From NCBI GenBank assembly GCA_938001915.1, contig CALLBD010000102.1:1-34725 (forward strand): DNA of 34,725 nucleotides, read 5' to 3'. This document shows, piece by piece, positions 1 to 8,463 of the stretch. A program made the position numbers and the translations under genes. The notes below the pieces were generated by a model. That model was not told the DNA's origin and made no database searches. It saw nothing but the letters and a program-made list of their open reading frames with translations. Source of the DNA: an uncultured Caulobacterales bacterium. Its GTDB lineage: Bacteria > Pseudomonadota > Alphaproteobacteria > Caulobacterales > Maricaulaceae. The stretch's first letter is position 1. Each line of letters starts with the position of its first letter.

Positions 1-276
1 AATAATCAAGACAATCGCGGCCTGCCATTCATAAGCGGCAATCGCGAGACCAATTTTATAGCCATCCCCCGACATGCCAATAATCTGCTCTGCGGAAATA
101 TTGGCCGCCACGAGCGAGGCGCCAATCGCCCACCAGGGCAAGGCTTTCCCCGCGAGAAAATAATCTTCTGTGCTCTTGATCGTGCCCTTAGGCTCACGGG
201 ACACCCATTGCGCTATCCCAAATAAAAGAACGGCATAAAACCCGACAACAATTAAATCTAATGTACTTAAAAACAT
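1..276 (-). CDS. Sodium:solute symporter (SSS family), N-terminal part
   Basis: This is a partial gene that runs off the left edge; 92 codons are visible. The start is the ATG at 276-274, 15 bases after the stop of the GH3 gene, without a clear Shine-Dalgarno. The visible protein begins with a hydrophobic helix (MFLSTLDLIVVGFYAVLLFG). It then has the SSS signature around residues 37-86, a DYFLAGKALPWWAIGASL stretch followed by NISAEQIIGMSGDGY and AIAAYEW, which is typical of SGLT-like Na+/sugar cotransporters. It would sit in the inner membrane and import a sugar with sodium. Lying directly downstream of the beta-glucosidase on the same strand, it probably takes up the released glucose or glucoside. 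The family is seen in the sequence; the exact substrate is inferred. Confidence 0.88.
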   Translation of the reverse strand, partial: MFLSTLDLIVVGFYAVLLFGIAQWVSREPKGTIKSTEDYFLAGKALPWWAIGASLVAANISAEQIIGMSGDGYKIGLAIAAYEWQAAIVLII

Positions 277-290
277 CTTGGAGCCAGACT

Positions 291-2195
291 TTATTTCGAA
301 TAAGACAGGCCATATCCATATTTATATTTAATTGGCGCAGCAACGTCTTTGGTCGCCCCGGACGCGGGCCAATCAAATGGAAGTTTCCCCGTGAAGTCAA
401 AATTCGCGTCACCCTTTTTATTCGCAATCAATATGTCTGAAACCCCGTTTCCTTCACTGCCCGGAAGCCAAGCCGCGACAAAGGCATCTGAACGCTCAAT
501 CACGGGATCAACGCCGCGCGGGCGACCCGACAAAAAGACAGTGACGACAGGGATATTACGAGCCTTAAGAGATTGGATAAGCCTAAAATTTTCATCCTTT
601 TCAAGCGGCATATCAGTTGAGGCTAAGTCTCCATCAAATTCCGCATAAGGTGCCTCACCAAAGACAACAATGGCGACATCAGCAGGTTTATCTGGGTCCG
701 TCTCGACCGTTCCGCCAGATTTCTTGACGGCGGATTTTACGCCCTCCAAAATTGTGGTGTGGCCCTTATAATATTCTTTGGGGTTAATGATGCGCGTATC
801 TAGGTCGCGGCCTTGCCATGTCACGGTCCAACCCCCTGATTGATACGCAGGGTGATCACTTCCTGTGCCCACAACCATGATTTTGCTATCAACCGATATC
901 GGTAAAATCTTGTCATTCTTTAGAAGAACAAGCGACTCTCTGACGGCTTGCCGCGCAACAGCCCTGTGATCCGCGTGACCAATTAACTTAGCTCGTCCGG
1001 CGAGTTCATGTGAAGAAGGCTTGCCATCTTCGAACATACCTGCCCTGATTTTTACTCTCAAAATTCGGCGAACAGCATCATCAATACGCTCCATCGGAAT
1101 TTCACCCGATTTAACTTGTTTAATGGTGTTTCCAAGAAAAGCCTTCCACGCCTCTGGGACCATGATGAGATCTATCCCAGCGTTAATCGCTTGCGGGCAC
1201 GATTGCTCAGTACAGCCGGGTATTTGAGCATGGCCATTCCAGTCCCCTACAATAAATCCATCAAATCCCATTTTGCCTTTCAGAACATCTGTCAGCAAAT
1301 ATTTATGACCATGTATTTTTTCACCATTCCAGCTATTAAAACTCGCCATAACAGTCTGCGCGCCAACACCTAAGGCCTGCACATATCCCTGCCCGTGGGT
1401 TTTAAATAGTTCAGATTCAGGCAAATTTGTCTCGCCTTGGTCATCTCCGCCGGCCGTACCCCCATCTCCAATAAAATGCTTGGCAGTTACGACGACTTTC
1501 TGCTCCGACAGAAAGTTACCCAGTGCAGGATGACCTTGCAGACCTAAAATAAGTTCTTTTCCTAATTCCGCGACGACCTTGGGATTTTGAGAATAACTTT
1601 CATAAGTGCGGCCCCAGCGAATATCTTTCGCCACGGCAACCGTCGGTGAAAAGGTCCAATCAATTCCCGTCACGGCAATTTCCCGTGCTGTCGCCGTGCC
1701 AATATCCCGCATGAGATCAGGATTGTTAGCCGCGCCAAGGCCAATATTATGCGGGAAGACCGTTGCCCCAACGACATTATTATGACCGTGAACGGCATCT
1801 GTTCCCCAAATAATAGGAATAGCTAAACGGCCATCCCCCGTGTCCATGGACGCACCATAGAATAAATTCGCCAAATTCAACCACGCCCCAAGCGGGCCAT
1901 CTGCCTTGTTCGTTGGCCAAGACCCGCCCCCATTAAGAATAGACCCAATGTGGTATTTTGCGGCATCGTCTGGTGAGATAGATTTAATCTCAGCCTGAAT
2001 CATTTGCCCAACTTTTTGCTCAACGCTCATTTCCGCCATGAGTTCGTCAATTTGGGACTCCACCGCATCGTCAATAGCAATAGGGTTGCGAACCTTAGGC
2101 CAGGTAGGATCTTTAGCTGCGGCTCCGCAAGCGGATAAAATGGAACCAGCCAATAAGACAGCACTCAAACATCTGAGGCGAGACTTGATACTCAT
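291..2195 (-). CDS. GH3 exo-beta-glucosidase lipoprotein
   Basis: The 634-residue protein is a glycoside hydrolase family 3 enzyme that should release glucose from beta-linked glucans or glucosides. A lipoprotein signal ends in LSAC with the lipidated Cys at residue 23, so the enzyme is membrane-anchored and periplasmic or surface-exposed. The N-terminal barrel carries GTDAVHGHNN (131-140), RWGRTYESY (193-201), KHF(I)GDG (239-245) and GFIVGDWNG (313-321), with Asp318 as the expected nucleophile. The C-terminal alpha/beta domain has GEAPYAE (513-519), where barley ExoI-type enzymes keep the acid/base Glu. It has the two-domain length of ExoI and lacks the extra C-terminal domain of the roughly 830-residue ExoP type. 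GGAAG precedes the ATG by about ten bases. It lies 49 bases after the TonB receptor and so is probably co-transcribed. Beta-1,3 or beta-1,4 preference cannot be told from sequence. Confidence 0.93.
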   Translation of the reverse strand: MSIKSRLRCLSAVLLAGSILSACGAAAKDPTWPKVRNPIAIDDAVESQIDELMAEMSVEQKVGQMIQAEIKSISPDDAAKYHIGSILNGGGSWPTNKADGPLGAWLNLANLFYGASMDTGDGRLAIPIIWGTDAVHGHNNVVGATVFPHNIGLGAANNPDLMRDIGTATAREIAVTGIDWTFSPTVAVAKDIRWGRTYESYSQNPKVVAELGKELILGLQGHPALGNFLSEQKVVVTAKHFIGDGGTAGGDDQGETNLPESELFKTHGQGYVQALGVGAQTVMASFNSWNGEKIHGHKYLLTDVLKGKMGFDGFIVGDWNGHAQIPGCTEQSCPQAINAGIDLIMVPEAWKAFLGNTIKQVKSGEIPMERIDDAVRRILRVKIRAGMFEDGKPSSHELAGRAKLIGHADHRAVARQAVRESLVLLKNDKILPISVDSKIMVVGTGSDHPAYQSGGWTVTWQGRDLDTRIINPKEYYKGHTTILEGVKSAVKKSGGTVETDPDKPADVAIVVFGEAPYAEFDGDLASTDMPLEKDENFRLIQSLKARNIPVVTVFLSGRPRGVDPVIERSDAFVAAWLPGSEGNGVSDILIANKKGDANFDFTGKLPFDWPASGATKDVAAPIKYKYGYGLSYSK

Positions 2196-2244
2196 AATAG
2201 GTTTTCTTCCAAATAAATTTTAGGCGTTTATAGCGGCGCGAAGT

Positions 2245-5055
2245 CTAGAACTTCGCCCGCACTCGAGCCCCATAGGTCCGCGGCGGAGAGAAGAAGCGTG
2301 TATTATCGAACTGCGTGATAATAATTGCCTGTTCGCGCTCGATACCTGTCAGATTATTGACATAGGCCTCGATTCGCCATTTGCCGTCATCGCCATGATT
2401 ATACCCTAATCCTGCATCCACTGTGAAATATCCATCAACCGTATCATCAAGTCGTCCAGAAACATTATCGTCTGGATTAAAATCGATACCGTTAAAAATT
2501 GTCATGTGCTGAGAGGACCGATACCCAAGTGACACAACGCCATCGACACTTCCTGCGCTAACGTCCCATGTTTTTGAGACGGAGCCATTAAATTGAATCT
2601 CAGGCGTGCGCACCAAACGGTTTCCCTCAATGGATTGATCAACAGCGTTCACGGGGTCAACATCGGCTTGGAAACGGAAATCTTGAATTTCTTGCGAATT
2701 CACGACCTTTGCCACAGGCAACCAAAGGAGCGTCGCATCAAGATTCAGATTTCCAGGAAGATCTAATCCACCCTCAAACTGTGCCCCATAAATTTCGGCG
2801 TCAGACGCATTGAACGTAAAGGCATTTACCTGACCAGACAAGCTAGCCAGATCTTCTGCAGAAATTCCTGACGTATCAACACCTGCGGTGTCAAGCGCCT
2901 GTACTGTTGAAACCAGAACCGTTAGCTGAAGGTCATCATAGTCATAATAAAAACCAGACACGTTAAAATGGCCGCTGACATCGTCGCTAATATCAAACTC
3001 ATTCTTAGATCCGAGTTCGAAGAGCGTCAGTGTCTCAGGACCATAGGTCGGCGCAATTGTATCAACTGCAAATTCAATAGGTGCGTTTGACGCAGGACTC
3101 GTCGCGAGTGACAAACCTTCTGTAGCGGCAATATTATCGTTGAAGCCACCAGATTTATTCCCTGTAGAAACAAGACCATAAAGCAGGTTTCGATCAGTCA
3201 AATCGTGCTCAGCCCGAAGCCTCCAATCAACGAAGTCATTCTCAAGGCGGCCATTTTGAACAGCAAAGGTCGAGTTAAACGGCGCGAGTGAGAAATCTAC
3301 AACTCCGTTAAAGTCACCAACGATGTTATTGTCACAACTTCCCACGAAGGCAAAGGCTTCACATGACGGACGATCCGCTGCATTTGGGAAAACATCTTGG
3401 ATTTGCATGCCGTTGGGGAAGATATCGTCGAAACCATCGCGCGCTCCAAACTGCGCAATACCGTCAAAGAGGAAGGCAATGGATTCATTGGCATCCACCG
3501 CGCCGTCACCGTTCGTATCTGGAATGATGATTTCACGGTCGAGACCCGCAAATTCAAACCCTTCCGTACCAGAGGCGACGCCATTGATGAAACAGCAAGA
3601 GAAATCTGGACCGCCGAAACCAAAGGCGTAACGCGCGTTAATGCCAAAACGGCTTTTGTCATCGTCGGTATAACGTAGACCGCCTGTGACGCGTGTTTTT
3701 TCATCGGCCAAATGATAAGTCACATCCCCGTAGAAGGAATAGCTTTCCGTGTCGGTGGTTTGGTTAAATTCAACCCCTTGGAAGAAGGGATTTCTGTCCC
3801 CTGTCGTCCCCAAGAATGTTCTTTGAGCCTCGTCAAAATAGAACGCTCCAACCGTCCAATCGAGTTTTCCATCCCCGAAAGAAACACCATCGTTGAAGAA
3901 ACGAAGTTCTTGCACGATGGATTCCGAATCCGTTGTAAAACCAATACGGTTGAAATTATCAAAATCGAGCGGGCCTAGCGTGTCTAAAACACCTTCATAA
4001 AATGGTCCGACGGGAGTGGTGAACACATAGTCATAGACCAAATCACGATATGAGCCGATATATTCGACATTGAAGTGCTCACTCTCGTAATTCACTTCGC
4101 CTTTAATACCGTAATGCTCTGTGTCTTCTTCCGGTGTGATACCGCGGCCTAAGACGTCCCGCGGATTATCTATGTCATCGGCATCAATACCATTGCCGAG
4201 CGGGTTAGCGAAGTTAACCCCAGTGTAGCCGGTGCCTTTTTGCTCGATGTAATCGCCTGTTAGCGTAAATGTGAGCGCATCCGTTGGCTGAATTTTATAT
4301 CCGACACGAATACCGAAATCATCAGCAGCCTCAGCAACCTCAAGTCCATCATCCTCTGAGGTAGGGACATCGACACCAGGAATATCGGCACTGTCTGGGG
4401 ACACATTATTAAAATAACTATCGTGCTCACCTTTAAAGGCCGCGATGCGCAGGGCCGAATTTTCTGTTACAGCTATGTTTGCCACGCCCTCAATTCGGTA
4501 ATCATTGAAGTTACCATAGGAAGCTTCAATTGCCCCGTCGGTTTGACCAATACCTGGCTCCCACGCAATGATGTCGACGGAGCCAGCAGTGGCATTTCGG
4601 CCGCGCAATGTCCCTTGTGGGCCAATATTTACCTCAACACGTGCAATGTCGAAAAATGCCGCACCGAACCCTGAGGGACGAGGCACGTAAACGCCGTTTA
4701 AATGCGTTGCAGCGGCAGGATCGCCGAGCTCTGTATTATTTGAAGACCCCACACCGCGAATATAGACTTCGATGTTGCCCGCGTTATTGGCGATAGAGAC
4801 CCCCGGAATCTTTCCGTCCAGCTCATTGATGTTATTAATGCCAAGCAGGCTTAGCTCCTCGCCTGAAATGGTCGCCGCTGTACCCGCATAATCTTGAAGG
4901 GATTGTGCGCGGCGTTCTACCGTGACGATGACTTCGTCGCCGCCCTCGTCCGCATCGACATTCCCGCTCGTTTGCGCCACTGATGTCGCGGAAACAGACA
5001 TTGCTGTCATTAAAGCAATGAAAGACGCGCTTGCGTGTTTATGATAATCCCTCAT
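2245..5055 (-). CDS. TonB-dependent outer-membrane receptor
   Basis: A protein of about 936 residues with a signal peptide, a plug domain beginning near EVIVTVERRAQSLQD, the plug motifs YIRGVG and VEVNIGPQGTLRGRNATAG, and a beta-barrel ending in a C-terminal aromatic residue (GARVRAKF). It should import a ligand across the outer membrane using TonB/ExbBD energy. I chose the ATG at 5055 rather than the one at 5061, because AGAGGG lies about eight bases from 5055 but almost touches 5061. Two Cys-rich loop segments (FSCCF, and a Cys pair about nine residues apart) lie mid-barrel and may be extracellular disulfides. It sits between the LytTR regulator and the GH3 gene on the same strand, so a beta-glucan oligosaccharide is the likeliest ligand. 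That substrate is an inference. Confidence 0.93.
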   Translation of the reverse strand: MRDYHKHASASFIALMTAMSVSATSVAQTSGNVDADEGGDEVIVTVERRAQSLQDYAGTAATISGEELSLLGINNINELDGKIPGVSIANNAGNIEVYIRGVGSSNNTELGDPAAATHLNGVYVPRPSGFGAAFFDIARVEVNIGPQGTLRGRNATAGSVDIIAWEPGIGQTDGAIEASYGNFNDYRIEGVANIAVTENSALRIAAFKGEHDSYFNNVSPDSADIPGVDVPTSEDDGLEVAEAADDFGIRVGYKIQPTDALTFTLTGDYIEQKGTGYTGVNFANPLGNGIDADDIDNPRDVLGRGITPEEDTEHYGIKGEVNYESEHFNVEYIGSYRDLVYDYVFTTPVGPFYEGVLDTLGPLDFDNFNRIGFTTDSESIVQELRFFNDGVSFGDGKLDWTVGAFYFDEAQRTFLGTTGDRNPFFQGVEFNQTTDTESYSFYGDVTYHLADEKTRVTGGLRYTDDDKSRFGINARYAFGFGGPDFSCCFINGVASGTEGFEFAGLDREIIIPDTNGDGAVDANESIAFLFDGIAQFGARDGFDDIFPNGMQIQDVFPNAADRPSCEAFAFVGSCDNNIVGDFNGVVDFSLAPFNSTFAVQNGRLENDFVDWRLRAEHDLTDRNLLYGLVSTGNKSGGFNDNIAATEGLSLATSPASNAPIEFAVDTIAPTYGPETLTLFELGSKNEFDISDDVSGHFNVSGFYYDYDDLQLTVLVSTVQALDTAGVDTSGISAEDLASLSGQVNAFTFNASDAEIYGAQFEGGLDLPGNLNLDATLLWLPVAKVVNSQEIQDFRFQADVDPVNAVDQSIEGNRLVRTPEIQFNGSVSKTWDVSAGSVDGVVSLGYRSSQHMTIFNGIDFNPDDNVSGRLDDTVDGYFTVDAGLGYNHGDDGKWRIEAYVNNLTGIEREQAIIITQFDNTRFFSPPRTYGARVRAKF

Positions 5056-5169
5056 GAGCATTTCCCTCTGCTTATGTTATTTTTTTATTGCCACTTGTAA
5101 GGCAAGCACGGTTAGTGAGTGCAAGGTCTTTGCGATGAAGGGGATTTATTCTGCGGTGAACGGGAAGAT

Positions 5170-5982
5170 TTACGCCGTTTTTGGCAATCTAGCGCGTAGC
5201 GCAGCCCCGTAAGTGCGGCTGACTTTCAACTGATTCTGGTCAGCCAATACAATAAAAGCCTCGCCTTTTGGGGCGGTGATAACCTCTCGAACTTTACTCA
5301 TATTAACGAGTGTGGAGCGGTGAATACGCTGAAAGTTCGGCCCCGATAATTCGGCCTCAATAGCTTTGAGCGTCGTCCGAATTATCCGCGTTTCGCCACC
5401 TGTGTGAATACATACATAGTCCCCTGCGGCCTCAATCCAGTCGATATTATCCGGGTCAAGCAAGGCGATACGGTCCATTTCTTTGACAATCAAAGTCGCA
5501 GGTTTTTGACCCGCCATATTGGATTTTACCTGTTCAGAAATATCTTGCAAAATCTCTAAAACTTCAGGCTTAGACCGCTTCACTTGTTTAACCTTCAATA
5601 GTGCTTTTGCACGGGCAAGGCTTTCGGCAATATTGTCTTCATTTAACGGCTTGAGTACATAATCTACAGCCTGAATTTTAAAGGCGTTGACCGCATATTC
5701 CGCATAGGCCGTAGTAAATATCACTAAGGGCAAGACATCGCCCTGAATGGCTGCGATGACATCAAAGCCATTCATCTCTGGCATTTGAATATCCAGAAAC
5801 ATAACATCTGGCGCGTATTTCATAACGGCCTCAACAGCGGCCTGGCCACTATTGCACTCGGCGACTAATTCGATTCCGTCTATATCAGACAAAATAGCGG
5901 ATAGGAGGTTCAAGGAGAGATCCTCATCGTCCACAATAATCACGCGGATGGGTCCATCGGCATCGGGCGCGCGAGTTGTCAT
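5170..5982 (-). CDS. LytTR-family response regulator
   Basis: The 270-residue protein has a receiver domain at residues 12-128 with the acidic pair Asp18/Asp19, phospho-acceptor Asp64 in VMFLDIQMP, Thr90/Thr91 and Lys111 in VLKPL. A linker leads to a LytTR DNA-binding domain at about 163-267 (IDWIEAAGDYV, FQRIHRSTLVN). This is the LytR/AlgR/YehT architecture. The ATG overlaps the last bases of the kinase gene by four bases (ATGA), so kinase and regulator are translationally coupled. The pair lies upstream of the TonB receptor on the same strand, which suggests local control of the receptor-glucosidase-symporter genes. That target assignment is inferred from position; I did not find a clear LytTR direct-repeat site. 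Confidence 0.93.
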   Translation of the reverse strand: MTTRAPDADGPIRVIIVDDEDLSLNLLSAILSDIDGIELVAECNSGQAAVEAVMKYAPDVMFLDIQMPEMNGFDVIAAIQGDVLPLVIFTTAYAEYAVNAFKIQAVDYVLKPLNEDNIAESLARAKALLKVKQVKRSKPEVLEILQDISEQVKSNMAGQKPATLIVKEMDRIALLDPDNIDWIEAAGDYVCIHTGGETRIIRTTLKAIEAELSGPNFQRIHRSTLVNMSKVREVITAPKGEAFIVLADQNQLKVSRTYGAALRARLPKTA

Positions 5983-7151
5983 GATGAGTTCGCCTCGTCT
6001 AGCGTATCAATTGAAGTTTCATAGGGAACCTTAAGGTCAAGCCTGAGCCCGCCTAGTTCTGAACGGCCGAGTTCTAAAGACGCTTCATCTGCGTAGTGAG
6101 ACTTTAGCCGTTCAACAATATTGATTAACCCCACTCCAGATTTTTGCGCAATCGCCTCACGAGTCTTATTCTCTACATCCGCAATACCGGCGCCACTATC
6201 TTCTACGGTAATCCACAAATTTGGTCCTTCTGTTCTCGCGGTCATTTTTATTTTCCCACCTGCCACTTTTCCAGCAATCGCGTATTTTATCGCATTTTCA
6301 AATATAGGCTGCAGCATGAGGCTCGGAACATGACCTAAAAGCGCCTCTTCGGACACATTAAATTCCGTTACTAAGCGCGGCCCATATCTGACGTCTTCAA
6401 TCCCCAAATAAAAGCCTAATGTTTGAATTTCATCGGCTAATGTGACCTTTGGATTGGGGCTTTTCTCTAAAGAAAATCGCAGAAAATCGCTGAGCTGAGA
6501 GAGGGTTGAACGCGCTTGATCTGAACGATTTGTTTTAATCAAGGCTGAAATTGAGTTCAGCGTGTTAAATAGAAAATGCGGGTTAAGTTGATAACGCAGC
6601 ATTTTTATCTGCGCTTGCCGCGCCCCGGTCTCAGCGGACAGGCGCTTGAGCTGTTCCTCTTGGATTTGCTGTGTTGCAAGATAGCGTTGTTCTCTTTCAA
6701 ATTGGAGCAAGGCGAATATTTTCGCGCCGAAATAGAGCGAGGTCCAACTCAGAAACACCATGAAAGAGCCGAAGTACCACCCCCCGAAATCTTTCCAAAT
6801 ATCATATTCTTGACCCAGCCAAAGAAAGGCCTGCATTCTCAAAATCGTCCAGCACACACTTGATAAAAATATTGAAGCGCCAATAATCAGGGTTTGCGTC
6901 CAGAAGGATGTATCCCACGCGACACGATAAATGGCGCGCAACGGCACACATATTAACATGCCCAAAATCCCTTGTACGATTGTATGGCTGACGTGGGAAA
7001 TATTTGGCGTCCCGTACCAAACTGTAAGGGACAGAAAAGTCACGACACACAGCCCGCCCCAACCAATAAGTTGAAGACCCCAAAATTGGGCCTCTTTGCT
7101 TTGTTCAAAATCCACAAAGAAAGAGGGCAAAGCTTTTTGTCGTGTTCCCAT
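5979..7151 (-). CDS. LytS/YehU-type sensor histidine kinase
   Basis: The 390-residue membrane protein has about four transmembrane helices in residues 22-148, then a short coiled linker (150-180). A His_kinase domain follows with QLNPHFLFNTLNS, where His192 is the expected phospho-acceptor. The HATPase domain has the N box ENAIKY (285-290), DSGAGI (318-323) and GVGLINI (339-345). All key residues appear intact. There is no large periplasmic sensor, so the signal is likely detected by the membrane segment, as in LytS/YpdA-like kinases. The protein would phosphorylate the regulator encoded by the overlapping next gene. The 670-base gene-poor stretch upstream should contain its promoter. Confidence 0.92.
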   Translation of the reverse strand: MGTRQKALPSFFVDFEQSKEAQFWGLQLIGWGGLCVVTFLSLTVWYGTPNISHVSHTIVQGILGMLICVPLRAIYRVAWDTSFWTQTLIIGASIFLSSVCWTILRMQAFLWLGQEYDIWKDFGGWYFGSFMVFLSWTSLYFGAKIFALLQFEREQRYLATQQIQEEQLKRLSAETGARQAQIKMLRYQLNPHFLFNTLNSISALIKTNRSDQARSTLSQLSDFLRFSLEKSPNPKVTLADEIQTLGFYLGIEDVRYGPRLVTEFNVSEEALLGHVPSLMLQPIFENAIKYAIAGKVAGGKIKMTARTEGPNLWITVEDSGAGIADVENKTREAIAQKSGVGLINIVERLKSHYADEASLELGRSELGGLRLDLKVPYETSIDTLDEANSS

Positions 7152-7770
7152 TGTAAAATGGTATCACATAAACTTGGGGTAAGCCAATAATCGAAAATGA
7201 ATAGTCCATCGGTCGGCATGCGCTAACGCCAACTGGCCATCGCGGACACAGCGAAACAAGGATTAAGCAGGACGGCCTGCGCGGCGGCAACCTCGATGGC
7301 TGCCAAATAGAATTAGTTATGTTTACGAGGTTGTCGACATGCATTCGATTAACGTCAAATGCATGCCCCCGCATTTCGCTAATACGAAATGCTTGGGCCG
7401 CGCAGCGATGGTTTTTGAAGAAACGGCCAGTCATAAACCCCAGAGTTGGCCCACTTGGAACCACTGGTCGGCTCTCGTTCCTAAAGCCCCGGCACAATCC
7501 GATGTCTCACCACCGGATGCTCAGACCCATCGTCTCTTGGTCCAGTCAATGCAATTTATCCAAAGATAAAATGCATAGCGTTCATTTATTGTTCCCAAAA
7601 ATTGAACGAGGTGAGCTCCTACCTGTCCTATGACCAAAAGAACACGCCTAGTGTGACATAGGTTTTGAAAGCGTGGATTATGTTTCTGCATTTGAGGGAC
7701 CCACCGCCTTAGCGCGTTGAAACACCTCACGGATATTCGGGATGGCGGCGGCGAGAGTTGAGGACGCCCC
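7152..7770. other. Gene-poor intergenic region
   Basis: About 620 bases without a convincing gene. Short open frames on both strands have no protein-like composition or recognisable motif. It holds a perfect inverted repeat (7371-7392) and, just before it, a weaker ATGCATT/AATGCAT pair. Near 7622-7659 a CCTATG/CATAGG pair encloses an ACAC/GTGT pair and could fold as an imperfect hairpin. The promoter of the kinase gene (minus strand, starting at 7151) should lie at its left end. A decayed gene or small RNA is possible but not supported. Confidence 0.5.
7371..7392. repeat. Perfect inverted repeat GCATTTCG-N6-CGAAATGC
   Basis: Two exact 8-base arms are separated by six bases (CTAATA), about 220 bases upstream of the histidine kinase start. 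The 9-mer GCATTTCGC here is the reverse complement of GCGAAATGC, which also occurs in the promoter regions at 26309 and 32062. It could be a dimeric regulator site. There is no T-run after it, so it is not a terminator. Confidence 0.5.
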
Positions 7771-7799
7771 AAAAAAAAGCCCACCGAGAGGCGGGCTTT
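7771..7799 (-). terminator. Intrinsic terminator after the redoxin gene
   Basis: On the minus strand AAAGCCCGCC and GGTGGGCTTT form a ten-pair stem (one G-U pair) around a TCTC loop. The stem runs straight into eight T residues. It lies 26 bases after the stop of the redoxin gene and closes the dsbD-redoxin operon. Confidence 0.93.
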
Positions 7800-7825
7800 C
7801 GTAAAGCGTCGGGTTCGCGCTTGGC

Positions 7826-8440
7826 TTAGCTGCTATATTTTACAGAACAGCCGTAAGGCGCTGTATCGGCTATTGCGACGGGCTGCCCTGCATCCAAATC
7901 AGCAAGGGCCGCGCGTACATAGTTCTTTGCGCCAGGCACCGTGGATTTGCGCGCTGAAGAATTATCATCGATAGCGCCTTGGTAAACAAGCGTTCCAGCT
8001 TCGTCGATAATATACATATGCGGCGTTGTCTTAGCGGCAAAGGCCTGACCCATATCGCCAGACGGGTCGAGAACGACAGCGCTTGGCGCAGCGTCGCGCG
8101 AGGTCGTTAGCGCATTTGCGCCCTCGCCCGACACATAGCCTTGTTTGCCAGGCGCGCTTGAAATCACGGATAGCCAGACCGTATCGCTACCGAGCGTGGC
8201 TTCTTTCTGCAGGTTTTGCATATTATTGGTATCATAATGTTTTTGCACATAGGGGCAGCCGTCATTTGTCCATTCGAGAACAACACGATTGCCTTTAAAG
8301 TCAGACAGCTTGTGTTGCTTCCCATTGGAATCTGTGACGATCATGTCTGACACGGTTGTGCCATTTGCAATTTTCGCAGAAGCTGGTGCCGCTGTGGCAA
8401 GTAGGGCTACTGCGGCTGTGGCGGTAAAAAGAGTCTTCAT
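7826..8440 (-). CDS. Periplasmic redoxin / peroxiredoxin-like protein
   Basis: The 204-residue protein has a signal peptide ending ASA|K near residue 22. A thioredoxin-fold AhpC/TSA-type domain follows (VSDMIVTDSNGKQHKLSDFKG, VVLEWTNDGCPYVQKHY, and TTPHMYIIDEAGTLVYQG with the cis-Pro). It matches the PRX-like group with an N-x-CPYV active site. Only one Cys (Cys62) is present at the active site where thioredoxins have CXXC. The only other Cys is Cys198 near the C-terminus, which might act as resolving residue. The gene follows the DsbD-like gene by 23 bases on the same strand, so its oxidised form is probably reduced by that protein in the periplasm. The redox role is supported; the real substrate is unknown. 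Confidence 0.85.
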   Translation of the reverse strand: MKTLFTATAAVALLATAAPASAKIANGTTVSDMIVTDSNGKQHKLSDFKGNRVVLEWTNDGCPYVQKHYDTNNMQNLQKEATLGSDTVWLSVISSAPGKQGYVSGEGANALTTSRDAAPSAVVLDPSGDMGQAFAAKTTPHMYIIDEAGTLVYQGAIDDNSSARKSTVPGAKNYVRAALADLDAGQPVAIADTAPYGCSVKYSS

Positions 8441-8463
8441 TATATAATCTCCTTAAAATGAAA

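Noticed and set aside
3297-3704. 135-codon frame inside the TonB receptor
   Set aside because: A shadow of the receptor gene in another frame; the receptor frame carries clear family motifs throughout.
7105-7497. 130-codon minus-strand open frame upstream of and overlapping the kinase start
   Set aside because: Its protein has no family-like motifs, irregular composition and overlaps the real kinase gene in another frame.
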